64,000 nucleotides of DNA from NCBI RefSeq assembly GCF_022179185.1, contig NZ_BPQJ01000016.1, positions 1 to 64,000 on the forward strand, given 5' to 3'. This stretch comes from Methylobacterium frigidaeris (GTDB lineage Bacteria; Pseudomonadota; Alphaproteobacteria; Rhizobiales; Beijerinckiaceae). Shown here in pieces: positions 26,433 through 33,927 of the stretch (the stretch's first letter is position 1; each line of letters starts with the position of its first letter). Made by a program: the position numbers and the translations under genes. The notes beneath the pieces were generated by a model, which had not been told where the DNA came from, did not search any database, and was given only the letters and a program-made list of their open reading frames with translations.

Positions 26433-26876
26433 TCAGTTCAGGCGCAGGCGGACGAGGCCGCCGATGGGCGCCGAGGTGTCGAACAGGGCGCCGGGGATCG
26501 GGGCGTTGCCGGAGGCGGCGGCCGTGACGGCGCCGGCGGGCGTGACGTAGGCGGGACTGCCGGCGCTCGCCGCCGAAGCCGTGACGACCCAGACGGCGCC
26601 GCGCACCATGACCGGCGCCGTCTCGCTCTTGGCGAAGAGGTCGCCGCCACCCGGGCTCGGCCGGGCGTTGCGGTCGGCGAGCACGATGCCGCGGAACATC
26701 GCGCCCGCGGCGGCGATGCCGTCGTCGCGGGCGCCCTGGAAGGCGGCGCGGCCGAAGCCGATCCCCTCCGGGGTCTCGACATTGCGGCTGAGGATGATCG
26801 CGGGAGTCTGGTCGGCGGCCATGCCCTCGTAGGCGGCGGCCGGGCGGCCGGGATAGCTGGTCTGGACGGGGGGCAT
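26433..26876 (-). CDS. Structural cement / capsid decoration protein
   Basis: Protein of 147 residues, beta-rich: VQTSYPGRPAAAYEGMAADQ at the start, then GIGFGRAAFQGARDDG and APVMVRGAVWVVTASAAS. It looks like the phage 'structural cement' proteins that decorate HK97-fold heads and usually lie between the protease/scaffold and the capsid gene, exactly as here. The ATG overlaps the DUF2213 stop (TGATG). Confidence 0.75.
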   Translation of the reverse strand: MPPVQTSYPGRPAAAYEGMAADQTPAIILSRNVETPEGIGFGRAAFQGARDDGIAAAGAMFRGIVLADRNARPSPGGGDLFAKSETAPVMVRGAVWVVTASAASAGSPAYVTPAGAVTAAASGNAPIPGALFDTSAPIGGLVRLRLN

Positions 26877-27880
26877 CAGCGGGCTCCTGCGGGTTTCCAG
26901 GCGTTGCGGAGGGTCTCGACCATGGCGGCATGGGCCGCCTCGGGCGTGCGGGGAGCGGGGCCGTGGTCGCGCAGGGCGTCGCGCAGCGGGTCGGCGGCCT
27001 GGTGCGAGAGAGCCGGTCGCGGAGTGGCGGCGAGGACCCGGAACGCGCCCTCGACCGCCGCGGGGCTCATCGCTGTCGTTTCCGCCTCCCCGAGGATGCG
27101 GGCCACCGCCTGACGCCGGATTGACTCGGGGGTGAGGCCGGCGGGATCGAAGGCGTCGCCGAGGATGCGGCGAGCGTCGGCGACCAGGGCGCCGCGCTCG
27201 GCTGCCAGGGCATCGAGGGCCTGCGCATCCGGCACCCGGGCGCGGAGCGCCGCGACCTCGCCATCGCGCTGCGCCAGCGCCGTTTCGGCGGTCTGCGCCC
27301 GCGCCTCGGCCTCGGCGAGACGCCGCTCCAGGTCCGCGTCGCCGATGCGGCAATCCGGCCCGGCACGCCCTTGCGCCACGATGGCGACGTGGTCGACGAC
27401 GACGCGGGTCTGGCGGGCGTCGTAGGGGCTGCCGTCCGGGGCGGTGCCGGGGGTCCAGTCGAGGTCGCAGGTATAGCCGACCGAAACCTCGCGCCGCCCG
27501 GCCTGCACCGCCGCGATGGCGGCTGAGTCGGCGAGCAGCATCGGGATGCGGACGAACGCACCGTCGCGCACCACCTCGTCGCCGACATGGCCCCTTGCGA
27601 CGCCGCGCCAGGTCCGGGGCGTCACCGCCTCGGGCGGGTGGTCGAGGGTGACGGGCTTGTGGCCGAAGCTGCGCAGGGATTCGGCGCGGAAGATCTCGTC
27701 CGGGTCGCGGTAGATCCGGACCTCGCGGAGGTCCGGCCGGGCGACCTCGTCGCCGCGATAGACCTGGACGTTGCCGGCGCGGGCGGCGCGGGCCTGGACC
27801 ACCAGGGCGCCGTTGCCGAGCGGGCGCGCGCCCGCGATCTCGGCCGCGGGGCCGAGGCTGAACCGGTCGAAGAGATGCAT
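26876..27880 (-). CDS. DUF2213 prohead protease/scaffold
   Basis: Protein of 334 residues. The N-terminal half is the DUF2213 domain with LRSFGHKPVTLDHPPEAVTP, REVSVGYTCDLDWTPGTAPD and QTRVVVDHVAIVAQGRAGPD, which contains the conserved His and Ser region of the protease. The C-terminal half is a coiled coil (LAEAEARAQTAETALAQRDG) suited to scaffolding. Such fused protease-scaffolds organise the procapsid. A 187-bp gap with a hairpin separates it from the portal gene, the only such gap in the structural operon. Confidence 0.87.
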   Translation of the reverse strand: MHLFDRFSLGPAAEIAGARPLGNGALVVQARAARAGNVQVYRGDEVARPDLREVRIYRDPDEIFRAESLRSFGHKPVTLDHPPEAVTPRTWRGVARGHVGDEVVRDGAFVRIPMLLADSAAIAAVQAGRREVSVGYTCDLDWTPGTAPDGSPYDARQTRVVVDHVAIVAQGRAGPDCRIGDADLERRLAEAEARAQTAETALAQRDGEVAALRARVPDAQALDALAAERGALVADARRILGDAFDPAGLTPESIRRQAVARILGEAETTAMSPAAVEGAFRVLAATPRPALSHQAADPLRDALRDHGPAPRTPEAAHAAMVETLRNAWKPAGAR

Positions 27881-27956
27881 GGGGGAGTTCTCGTGTGGGA
27901 GGTGAAAAATCCTCGCTCCCGCTCGGCCCCGTCGGCTCACACGCCGGTTCGTGCGC

Positions 27957-27988
27957 CTCTCCTCTCCCCGCCTGCGGGGAGAGGAGAG
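27957..27988. repeat. REP-like 14-bp inverted repeat between portal and protease genes
   Basis: CTCTCCTCTCCCCG, a 4-nt loop CCTG, then CGGGGAGAGGAGAG: a perfect 14-bp stem. This CTCTCCCCGC..GCGGGGAGAG type is a common dispersed intergenic repeat in alphaproteobacteria. It lies in the only sizeable gap of the structural operon, where it could attenuate transcription or stabilise processed mRNA ends. Confidence 0.75.
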
Positions 27989-28067
27989 AACCCGCGCTCC
28001 ATCCGGAGGCGATGTGACCGTGCCGGACCGATCGGGAAAGATGGTTCGAGGGTTGTGACGCCTGCGC

Positions 28068-29345
28068 TCAGCCCGCCGGCCGGCCGAAGGCCGCGGCGAT
28101 GCCGGGGAAGAGGTCGGCGGATGTGAGCCAGCCCTCGACGCCGCGGGAGAGGATGCTCGCCGGCACCACGCCGTCGCGGGCGAGCATCGCGGCGGTCTCG
28201 GCCTTGAGGCGGCCGACCTCCGCCTTCTCGCGCTCGCTCGCCTGAGCGAGCGGCCGCCAGGCGTAGCGCAAGGAGGGCTCGTCGCGGCCCAGCGCGTCGC
28301 GGATCAAGAGCCGGTCGAGGCGGGCGATGGCGGGGGTGAGCTCGACGGTCTGCCGCGCCGCCACGTGATCGTGGTAGTTGCGGATGTCGGATTCCCCGGT
28401 GGCGTTGAGGCCGGCGGGCGACTGGCCGAGCAGCCGCGTCACCGGGATGTCGGCGGCCCCCGCCGCGACCTGGAGGAAGAGGCGTGCCACCTCCGGCAGG
28501 CCGGAGAAATCGAGCTGCTTCTGCTGGTAGCGCTCGCCCTCCGGCGAGCGGCCGTCGCCTTCGAGCAGCAACATGCCGAACAGGCCCTTCATCCGGGCCG
28601 CGTAGGCGAAGCGCTCTGTGAGCCGGTGGGTGCCGTCCTCGGTCGAGAGATGCTGCGACAGGCCCGGTACCGAGATCACGTCCTGCTTGGCCTCGGGCAG
28701 CATCGCGGCGATGTGGGCGGCGGCGGCCGTCGCCTGGTCGACCGCCTCCAGGAGCGCCTGGAGCACGCTGTCGCCCCATCCGTCGCCCACCTCGTCCTCC
28801 GGCAGGGCCGCGCCGAGAAGGCGGATCACCCGGGACGGATGGATCGTCCGTCCCCCCGCGATCGCGTAGCCGAGCGTGTAGCCCTTGGGCTCGCCGAACC
28901 AGGGCGAGAGCGGGTCGCGCTCGATCCCGCCGGCCTGGATCTGGCCGCGGGGCAGGACGTGGAGGTAGCGCAGGCCCCCCTGCCCGACCGTCTCGGGCTC
29001 GAGCGGCAGGCCCGGATCGGCGGCGCCATCCCCGATCAGGATCGCCGCGCCGCCATGCAGGCGGGCGAGGCGCAGGGCCCGCAGCAGGCGGTCGCGCAAG
29101 CACAGGCGCTCCTCGCTCGCGGCGAGCGCCGCGGCGATCTCCTGCGGCGCCTGCCAGGCGCGCCACTCGCGCAGCATGTCGAACGGCACGATGTCGACGA
29201 CCTTGCGGGCGAGCCAGTTGTCCCGGTAGGCGGCATCCAGTTCCGCCCTGGCGCGGGGCACGTGGACGTGCAGGTTGCCGGTGCTCTTGTCCCGCGGGCC
29301 GCCGAGGCCGGAGACGAGGTTGGCGAGGCGGTCGGCGAGCCACAT
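28068..29345 (-). CDS. DUF1073 portal protein
   Basis: Protein of 425 residues. The DUF1073 portal core is visible as AAYRDNWLARKVVDIVPFDM near residue 40, LRLARLHGGAAILIGDG, and LGQSPAGLNATGESDIRNYH then DHVAARQ at about 330. It forms the dodecameric ring that anchors the terminase and head-tail proteins. The ATG overlaps the terminase stop (TGATG). Databases often label this family 'anti-CBASS Acb1'; the HxT/HxS pair of that nuclease is not visible here, so portal is the better call. Confidence 0.87.
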   Translation of the reverse strand: MWLADRLANLVSGLGGPRDKSTGNLHVHVPRARAELDAAYRDNWLARKVVDIVPFDMLREWRAWQAPQEIAAALAASEERLCLRDRLLRALRLARLHGGAAILIGDGAADPGLPLEPETVGQGGLRYLHVLPRGQIQAGGIERDPLSPWFGEPKGYTLGYAIAGGRTIHPSRVIRLLGAALPEDEVGDGWGDSVLQALLEAVDQATAAAAHIAAMLPEAKQDVISVPGLSQHLSTEDGTHRLTERFAYAARMKGLFGMLLLEGDGRSPEGERYQQKQLDFSGLPEVARLFLQVAAGAADIPVTRLLGQSPAGLNATGESDIRNYHDHVAARQTVELTPAIARLDRLLIRDALGRDEPSLRYAWRPLAQASEREKAEVGRLKAETAAMLARDGVVPASILSRGVEGWLTSADLFPGIAAAFGRPAG

Positions 29346-30874
29346 CACAGGACTCCGAGCAGGCCGTATCCCGGCCGGGCGAGCGCCGCGAAGGCGCGCG
29401 AGAGGGCGTCGACCTGATCGAGGAAGGCGCCGTTGGGGAAGGTGCAGAGCTCGTCGAGGAAGGCCTCGTTCCAGGGGCCGACGACGAGGTGCAGGTTGCC
29501 GGCCTCGGCCTGGGCCGAGACCGGCGCGGCGCGGGTCGCCTTGTCGCCGCTCTCCGGGGAAGCCCGCACGTCGTAGCCGGCGAGGCGCCCGACGAGGTAC
29601 TGCGCCTGTGCCTTGCCGGCCTGGCCCGGATCCTGCGGCAGCGAGATCCGGCAGGACGGCCCGTCCTCGGCGGCGGTGGCGAGGATCAGCCTCTCGACGC
29701 CGCCGGCCGAGAGCCGGTCGCGGCGCACGTCCGCGACGTAGAGGCGCCCGTCGGGGGCCCGCGCGAGCTTGACGCCGGCGGTGTAATCCGGCTGGCGCCC
29801 GCTCCGCGGCAGGCTCGCCGCGAGGTCCCAGGCCCGCACGGTGGCGCAGCTGGCGGGAAGCGCCCGCACCAGGGTGAGCCAGCCTCGCTTGAACAGCCCG
29901 CCGTCCCGGGGCGCCGGGCGCTGCTGGTACTGGCCGGCCGCCGCGTACTCGCCCATCGCGGCCTTGTCGCGCTCCACCGCTTCCCTGGGGAAGCGGGCCG
30001 GGAAGAGCAGCTCGCCCGGCTCCCGACGCGGATCGGTGAAGCCGATGCGGGTGGCGCAGGCGCGCTCCGGCTCGAACTCCATCGGCAGCACGAGGTGATC
30101 GTAGCCGAGGTTCTTCGCCAGGATCACGCCCGACAGGTCGCGCTCGTGCAGCCGCTGCATGATCACCACGATGGCCGAGCGGACCGGGTCGTTGAGACGG
30201 GTCGGCACGGCTTCCAGGAACCATCGGGCGACCGCCTCGCGCACCCGCTCGGAATGAGCGCCGTCGACCGAGATCGGGTCGTCGAGAATCACCCGGTCGC
30301 CGCGCGAGCCGGTGATCGAGCCGGCCGAGACCGCTTCGCGCAGGCCCGTGGCCGTCGTCTCGAACCGTCCCTTGCGGTTCTGGTCGCGGGTGAGCCGCAC
30401 GCGCTCGCCCCACAGGGCCCGGTACCAGGGCGAGGTGATCAGGCGGCGGGTGCGCAGGTTGTCGCGGAGCGCCAGCCGCTCGGTGTGCGAGACCGCGACG
30501 GTGCGCAAGGACGGGCGGTTCTTCGGCCCCCATTCCCAGGCCGGCCAGAATACGCCGGCGAGCAGGCTCTTCATCGTGCCGGGCGGCACGTTGATCAGGA
30601 GCCGGGTGATCTCGCCCGCGGTCACCGCTTCCAGATGGGCGCTGATCGCGTCGATGTGCCAGCCATGCACGTAAGCGCTGCCCGGCTCGATCACCGGCCA
30701 GGCCCGGCGCACGAAGCCCGCCAGGCTCTCCTCGCTATCGAGCCGGTCGAGGACCCGCAGCAGGGCCGGCGGATCCCTGAGCCAGGCGCTCGGCGATGGC
30801 CCGGAGCTGGGCCCGCTGCTCTTCGTCGAGGAGCCGGAAGGCGGCGTCGGGATCGGGGATCGCGGTGTCGTCAC
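29345..30874 (-). CDS. terL: Terminase large subunit
   Basis: Packaging ATPase-nuclease of about 509 residues. The ATPase part shows LLINVPPGTMKS as Walker A and GDRVILDDPIS as Walker B. The nuclease region contains AWDLAASLPRSGRQPDYTAG and YLVGRLAGYDVRASPESGDK, as in the phage_terminase C-terminal TIGR01630 type. The start is uncertain: GTG 30874 is the nearest standard codon upstream of the conserved part (LAGFVRRAWPVIEPG) and implies a 140-bp overlap with the small subunit gene. A CTG near 30755 is possible. Confidence 0.85.
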   Translation of the reverse strand: MTTPRSPIPTPPSGSSTKSSGPSSGPSPSAWLRDPPALLRVLDRLDSEESLAGFVRRAWPVIEPGSAYVHGWHIDAISAHLEAVTAGEITRLLINVPPGTMKSLLAGVFWPAWEWGPKNRPSLRTVAVSHTERLALRDNLRTRRLITSPWYRALWGERVRLTRDQNRKGRFETTATGLREAVSAGSITGSRGDRVILDDPISVDGAHSERVREAVARWFLEAVPTRLNDPVRSAIVVIMQRLHERDLSGVILAKNLGYDHLVLPMEFEPERACATRIGFTDPRREPGELLFPARFPREAVERDKAAMGEYAAAGQYQQRPAPRDGGLFKRGWLTLVRALPASCATVRAWDLAASLPRSGRQPDYTAGVKLARAPDGRLYVADVRRDRLSAGGVERLILATAAEDGPSCRISLPQDPGQAGKAQAQYLVGRLAGYDVRASPESGDKATRAAPVSAQAEAGNLHLVVGPWNEAFLDELCTFPNGAFLDQVDALSRAFAALARPGYGLLGVL

Positions 30875-31313
30875 GCTGCTCGCCGTCTCCCTTGCCGTCG
30901 AGGTCCCACGCCTGCCGCTCCAGGGCGATCCACAGCCGCGCCGCGGTCGCGAGGTCGCGCAACGCCGCGACGCGCTTCTGCAAGGCCGCCGCGCGGGCGA
31001 GCCCGCTCTCCTCCGCGCCGTCGTCGGGCCCGGACTCCGCCGCGATGGCGGCCTGGAGGTCGCCGAGGAGTTGCAGGGTGAGGGCGGCGCCCTGCGCCAC
31101 CACGATGCGGTGACCGCCGAGCACGTCGCCCGGACGTGTCTCGCCCAAAGGTGCCTCGCCCGCGGGTACGTCGCTCCCCCATCCCTCCGCCCGCGCCCGA
31201 CGCCTGAGCGACGCCGGGCTGATGCCGAAGCGTCGCGCGACCGCGGGCCCGGCCCCCGGCTCCGCCCGATAGGCCGCCGAGATGCCCGCCCAGTCGATGA
31301 CTCGCCGTGCCAT
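30735..31313 (-). CDS. terS: Terminase small subunit-like DNA-binding protein
   Basis: Protein of 192 residues. An N-terminal helix-turn-helix (WAGISAAYRAEPGAGPAVAR, RFGISPASLRRRARAEGW) recalls the DNA-binding domain of small terminases, followed by a helical oligomerisation region. It precedes the large subunit on the same strand with overlapping reading frames, the usual terS-terL order. GC-type small terminases that do not recognise a cos site would package host DNA. Whether this one is sequence-specific cannot be seen. Confidence 0.72.
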   Translation of the reverse strand: MARRVIDWAGISAAYRAEPGAGPAVARRFGISPASLRRRARAEGWGSDVPAGEAPLGETRPGDVLGGHRIVVAQGAALTLQLLGDLQAAIAAESGPDDGAEESGLARAAALQKRVAALRDLATAARLWIALERQAWDLDGKGDGEQRDDTAIPDPDAAFRLLDEEQRAQLRAIAERLAQGSAGPAAGPRPAR

Positions 31314-31422
31314 ATCGCCTCTTCGAACAATGGGGGCACGGCCCGGGAGGGCCGGACGGAGGCCCGTAGACACGAGCCGTCCTTCGCCTCGGTGATGCCG
31401 TGGGCCGGGTCCGGGGACACAT

Positions 31423-31437
31423 CCCCGCGTGGCGGGG
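31423..31437 (-). promoter_or_regulatory. GC hairpin in the leader upstream of the terminase genes
   Basis: CCCCGC-GTG-GCGGGG forms a 6-bp stem with a three-base loop. It lies in the 247-bp gap between the NusG-like gene and terS. Its position on the late transcript would suit an RNA element read by an antiterminator, but hairpins of this strength occur by chance in GC-rich DNA. Confidence 0.2.
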
Positions 31438-31560
31438 CAGTCGAGCAGCCACCTCCCTCACAGGGCAGGCCGCAGACCCGGATAACCTGAAACCCTTGTA
31501 CCCGCCCCGCCGATGTTCGTCAAATGTTCTCTTCCGCGGGGCGCAACTTTTTTGGGTGAG

Positions 31561-32220
31561 TTATGCGTGGTCGATGTGGTCCTCCGCGAGCACCACCGGG
31601 GTCTCGCGCCCGAACAGCGACAGGGCAACCCGGTAGCGCCGCCGGGCCGGATCGACGCCATCGACCGTGCCGCGCAGGGCCGCGAGCGGGCCGGCCGTCA
31701 CCCGTACGGCGTCGCCGAGGGCGAACAGCAGCGCCGTCACCGCCTCCGCGTCGCCGCCCACCTCGCCACCGCCATGCCCGGTGATCGCGTCGGCGAAGCC
31801 CTGGAGCACGGACGGCGCGATGACGATGGCGTGACCGTCGCGATACAGCACCCGGGCGATGCCCGGATGGCTCTCGACCCGCGCGAGATCGGCATCGTCG
31901 CGCAATCCGACGAAGAGCGTGCGATGCAGGAGCGGTACCCGGGCGGTGCGGCGGCGGCCCGTGGGGGAGGTCAGCTCGACCTCCTCGCGCGGCTCGAAGC
32001 TGGCGATGCCGGCGGATTCGAGGTCGCGGGCCGCCCGGGCGGCCCAGCGCGGCTTCGTCTCGGCGACCATCCAGATCCGGTCGGTCGCGAGCACGATCCG
32101 GGTGGGCCGGACCCGCCGGCGTCGCCGGCGGCGGATCTCGGCGGCCCGGCCGGCCGGGGGCCGCGCATGCGCCAGGGCCTCCCGGCGGCGGCGGGCGATG
32201 CGGCGCTTCTTCCCGCTCAC
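31561..32220 (-). CDS. NusG-like antitermination protein with arginine-rich N-terminus
   Basis: Protein of 219 residues. Residues 1-41 are an unusual basic extension (KKRRIARRRR at 4-13, seven consecutive Arg at 30-36). A NusG N-terminal domain follows (WMVAETKPRWAARAARDLES, VPLLHRTLFVGLRDDADLAR, GIARVLYRDGH) and then a KOW domain (ALGDAVRVTAGPLAALRGTV). NusG paralogues such as RfaH and LoaP bind RNA polymerase and let it read long operons. Located just before the 19-kb structural operon on the same strand, it probably serves that operon. GTG start with GGAGGG upstream. Confidence 0.82.
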   Translation of the reverse strand: MSGKKRRIARRRREALAHARPPAGRAAEIRRRRRRRVRPTRIVLATDRIWMVAETKPRWAARAARDLESAGIASFEPREEVELTSPTGRRRTARVPLLHRTLFVGLRDDADLARVESHPGIARVLYRDGHAIVIAPSVLQGFADAITGHGGGEVGGDAEAVTALLFALGDAVRVTAGPLAALRGTVDGVDPARRRYRVALSLFGRETPVVLAEDHIDHA

Positions 32221-32254
32221 GCCGCCCTCCCCGGCTGACGAAGAGCTGTTTCGC

Positions 32255-32419
32255 TCAAGGCCCGCCAGGGCGATCCGACGGCGGGTCGGGAGGGGCGATC
32301 CGCTCGCGGGCGGCCTCCCGCGTCAGCGCCTCGGTCGCGCGCACGATGCGGGCACGCACCATGAGGAACAGGCCGACCCCCGCGGCGAGGGTCCAGAGCA
32401 CGATCAGGGCAACCTTCAT
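32255..32419 (-). CDS. 54-residue single-pass membrane protein
   Basis: A short gene with an optimal ribosome site (AGGAGG, five bases before ATG 32419). The protein has one N-terminal membrane helix (KVALIVLWTLAAGVGLFLMV), then a basic-acidic amphipathic stretch (RARIVRATEALTREAARERI) and a Pro/Asp-rich tail. It is the first gene on the minus strand after the control region and ends 34 bp before the NusG-like gene. No family is recognised. Similar one-helix proteins in phages act as superinfection, lysis or assembly accessory factors, but none is implied by motif. Confidence 0.65.
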   Translation of the reverse strand: MKVALIVLWTLAAGVGLFLMVRARIVRATEALTREAARERIAPPDPPSDRPGGP

Positions 32420-32778
32420 GCGCCCCTCCTGCACTGGGGCGGCGCGCGGCGCGAGCGTCTTCGTTCCCGGCGGGCCGGCTCTCCCCTACATCGCGCATCC
32501 GTTGCGGCGATTCGCCGCCGAGGTGATCAGGCGGGCATCGACCCGGATCGTCCCGCTCCGCCCCGGCGTTGCGCCACGGAGCGGCCGCACCGTCGGGCGG
32601 TCTGCGGTGGGCTACGAGGAAACGGTGGACCATCGGAGGACTCCCGCAACGAGGGATACGACGCAAGCCTGCCCTTGGGTTAGGGTGGCAGGGTGAGACA
32701 CGCGCGAACAACGCTGCTTGCCGCGGTGCTTGCGACCAAAGTAGCTACATGATGTAATGATTTTGCTCAATACCTCAA
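32420..32778. promoter_or_regulatory. Divergent control region of the particle cluster
   Basis: These 359 bp hold no convincing gene. A plus-strand promoter TTGCGA (32730-32735), 17 bp, TGTAAT (32753-32758) precedes the repressor start. Upstream of the 54-residue gene on the minus strand the sequence is GC-rich and no clear promoter could be chosen. The 120 bp nearest the repressor are notably AT-rich, as expected of a phage switch. Confidence 0.5.
32746..32756. promoter_or_regulatory. Candidate repressor operator
   Basis: TACAT-G-ATGTA is an 11-bp palindrome overlapping the -10 box of the repressor promoter, 23 bp upstream of the GTG. The position suits autoregulation by the repressor. No second exact copy was noticed in the control region, so the assignment is tentative. 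Confidence 0.4.
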
Positions 32779-33504
32779 GTGTCAGGGAATTTCGTTGAGG
32801 TGATCCAGTCGGGAGAGAACCGGGTCCGGGCCGCGCAAGGGGAGCGGCTGCGGCAGGCACGCATCGCCGCCGGCTACCGCTCGGCGCGGGACGCCGCGCT
32901 GCAGAATGCCTGGCCGGAGAGCACCTACCGGGCGCACGAGGCCGGTACCCGGACCATCGGCCAGGACGATGCCGAGCGCTACGCCGCGCGCTTCCGCCGC
33001 GACGGCGTCGAGGTCACCGCCAAGGGGCTGCTGTTCGGCGACGACGACGCGCCGGAACCGCCGGCGGAAGGTGGTCAGGTCGTGGGAGTGAAGGGATTGA
33101 TCAGCGCCGGCGGCTTGATCGACACCGGGGACGAGCAGCCCGGGCCGGGGGGCGACCTCTTCCGCATCACGGTGCCGTTTCCGGTGCCGCACGGCACCAT
33201 CGCGTTCCGGGTCGCCGGCCTGTCGATGTATCCGAAATACGAGCCGGACGACGTGGTGCTCTGCGCCGAAACGGGGGAGAGCCCGGAGCGTCTGCTCGAC
33301 CTCTACGCCGCGGTCACGACAGCGGAGGGGCACCGCTTCCTGAAGAAGATCCTGCGCGGCTCGCAGCGGGGCTCGTACCACCTCGAGAGCCACAACGCCC
33401 CGCTGATGCCCGATTGCCGCCTGGTCTGGGCCTCGGGCATCATCAGTACCGTGCACGCGCAGCATTGGAGCCGGTTCAGCACCCGCTCGATCTCCGGCGG
33501 GTGA
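32779..33504 (+). CDS. LexA/S24-type phage repressor
   Basis: Protein of 241 residues. The N-terminal helix-turn-helix spans about residues 20-75 (GERLRQARIAAGY onward). A hinge follows, then the S24 peptidase domain. An Ala110-Gly111 pair (ISAGGLID) is a plausible self-cleavage site; Ser149 (GLSMYP) is the nucleophile and Lys189/190 (FLKKIL) the general base. Such repressors cleave themselves when RecA is activated by DNA damage, which would open the cluster. It starts at GTG 32779 and is transcribed away from the structural operon. Confidence 0.85.
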   Translation: MSGNFVEVIQSGENRVRAAQGERLRQARIAAGYRSARDAALQNAWPESTYRAHEAGTRTIGQDDAERYAARFRRDGVEVTAKGLLFGDDDAPEPPAEGGQVVGVKGLISAGGLIDTGDEQPGPGGDLFRITVPFPVPHGTIAFRVAGLSMYPKYEPDDVVLCAETGESPERLLDLYAAVTTAEGHRFLKKILRGSQRGSYHLESHNAPLMPDCRLVWASGIISTVHAQHWSRFSTRSISGG

Positions 33505-33534
33505 GCGGATCGCTGCGCTGTGCAGTGATGTTGG

Positions 33535-33927
33535 TCAGTCCGCCTGCGCGACCCGGGCCGTGCGGCGCTGCGCGGTCCAGCGGCCGGAGCAGAGGGCGGA
33601 GACGGTCCAGGTGCCGGAGCCTGAATTGGCCTGGAGCCGGCCCGAGGCGGCGCCGCTCGCCGAGCCGTGGCGGACCGTGAGGCCGACATTGCCGTCCGAC
33701 CCGATGCGCCCGCTCACCGTCGCGCCTCCCTCTCCCGTCGAGGCCACCCGCACGTCGCCGTCGGCGATCGCGAGCGAAACGGTGTAACGGCTGTCGCACA
33801 TCCCCGATTCGGTGACGAGCTGCACCGACCAGGTGCCGTTGAAGCTCCGCCCCTCCGCCGCCGCTGGCTGCAGACTGGCCGGCAGGGCGGCGCACAGGAC
33901 GAGAGCGGCGACGGACGACTTGAGCAT
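33535..33927 (-). CDS. Secreted protein of unknown function, 130 residues
   Basis: A clear signal peptide (LKSSVAALVLCAALPASLQP, cleaved near AAAEG) leads a small beta-rich domain with FNGTWSVQLVTESGMCDSRY and a second cysteine near the end (TVSALCSGRW). The pattern of a small, Gly/Ser-rich periplasmic domain with one disulfide is common in Methylobacterium but has no assigned role. It converges on the repressor gene and is not phage-like. Confidence 0.7.
   Translation of the reverse strand: MLKSSVAALVLCAALPASLQPAAAEGRSFNGTWSVQLVTESGMCDSRYTVSLAIADGDVRVASTGEGGATVSGRIGSDGNVGLTVRHGSASGAASGRLQANSGSGTWTVSALCSGRWTAQRRTARVAQAD

Larger units (their letters stand above)
11839..33504. mobile_element. 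Phage-derived particle cluster (GTA-like or defective prophage)
   Basis: All minus-strand genes from the terminase (31313) to the holin-like gene (11839) belong to DNA packaging, head, tail, baseplate, fibre and lysis modules in canonical order. They are preceded by a NusG paralogue and a small membrane protein, and divergently by a LexA-type repressor. Tail genes follow the order of Rhodobacter GTA ORFs 9-15; the head module is of a DUF1073/DUF2184 type. No integrase, excisionase, replication protein or attachment repeats were seen, so it looks like a fixed, domesticated or defective element. Borders are set by the first and last phage-like genes. Confidence 0.8.

Noticed and set aside
28068..29345. 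Anti-CBASS (Acb1) function for the DUF1073 protein
   Set aside because: The family label is common in databases, but no pair of HxT/HxS motifs of the 2H phosphoesterase is visible and the gene stands in the portal position.
31501..31560. Plus-strand terminator formed by CCCCGC...GCGGGG and TTTTTT at 31548-31553
   Set aside because: The loop would be about 25 bases and no plus-strand gene precedes it, so function is doubtful.
32217..32711. A 164-codon minus-strand frame in the control region
   Set aside because: Low-complexity Arg/Pro/Gly composition and no ribosome site; the 54-codon gene in another frame has AGGAGG and a membrane helix.
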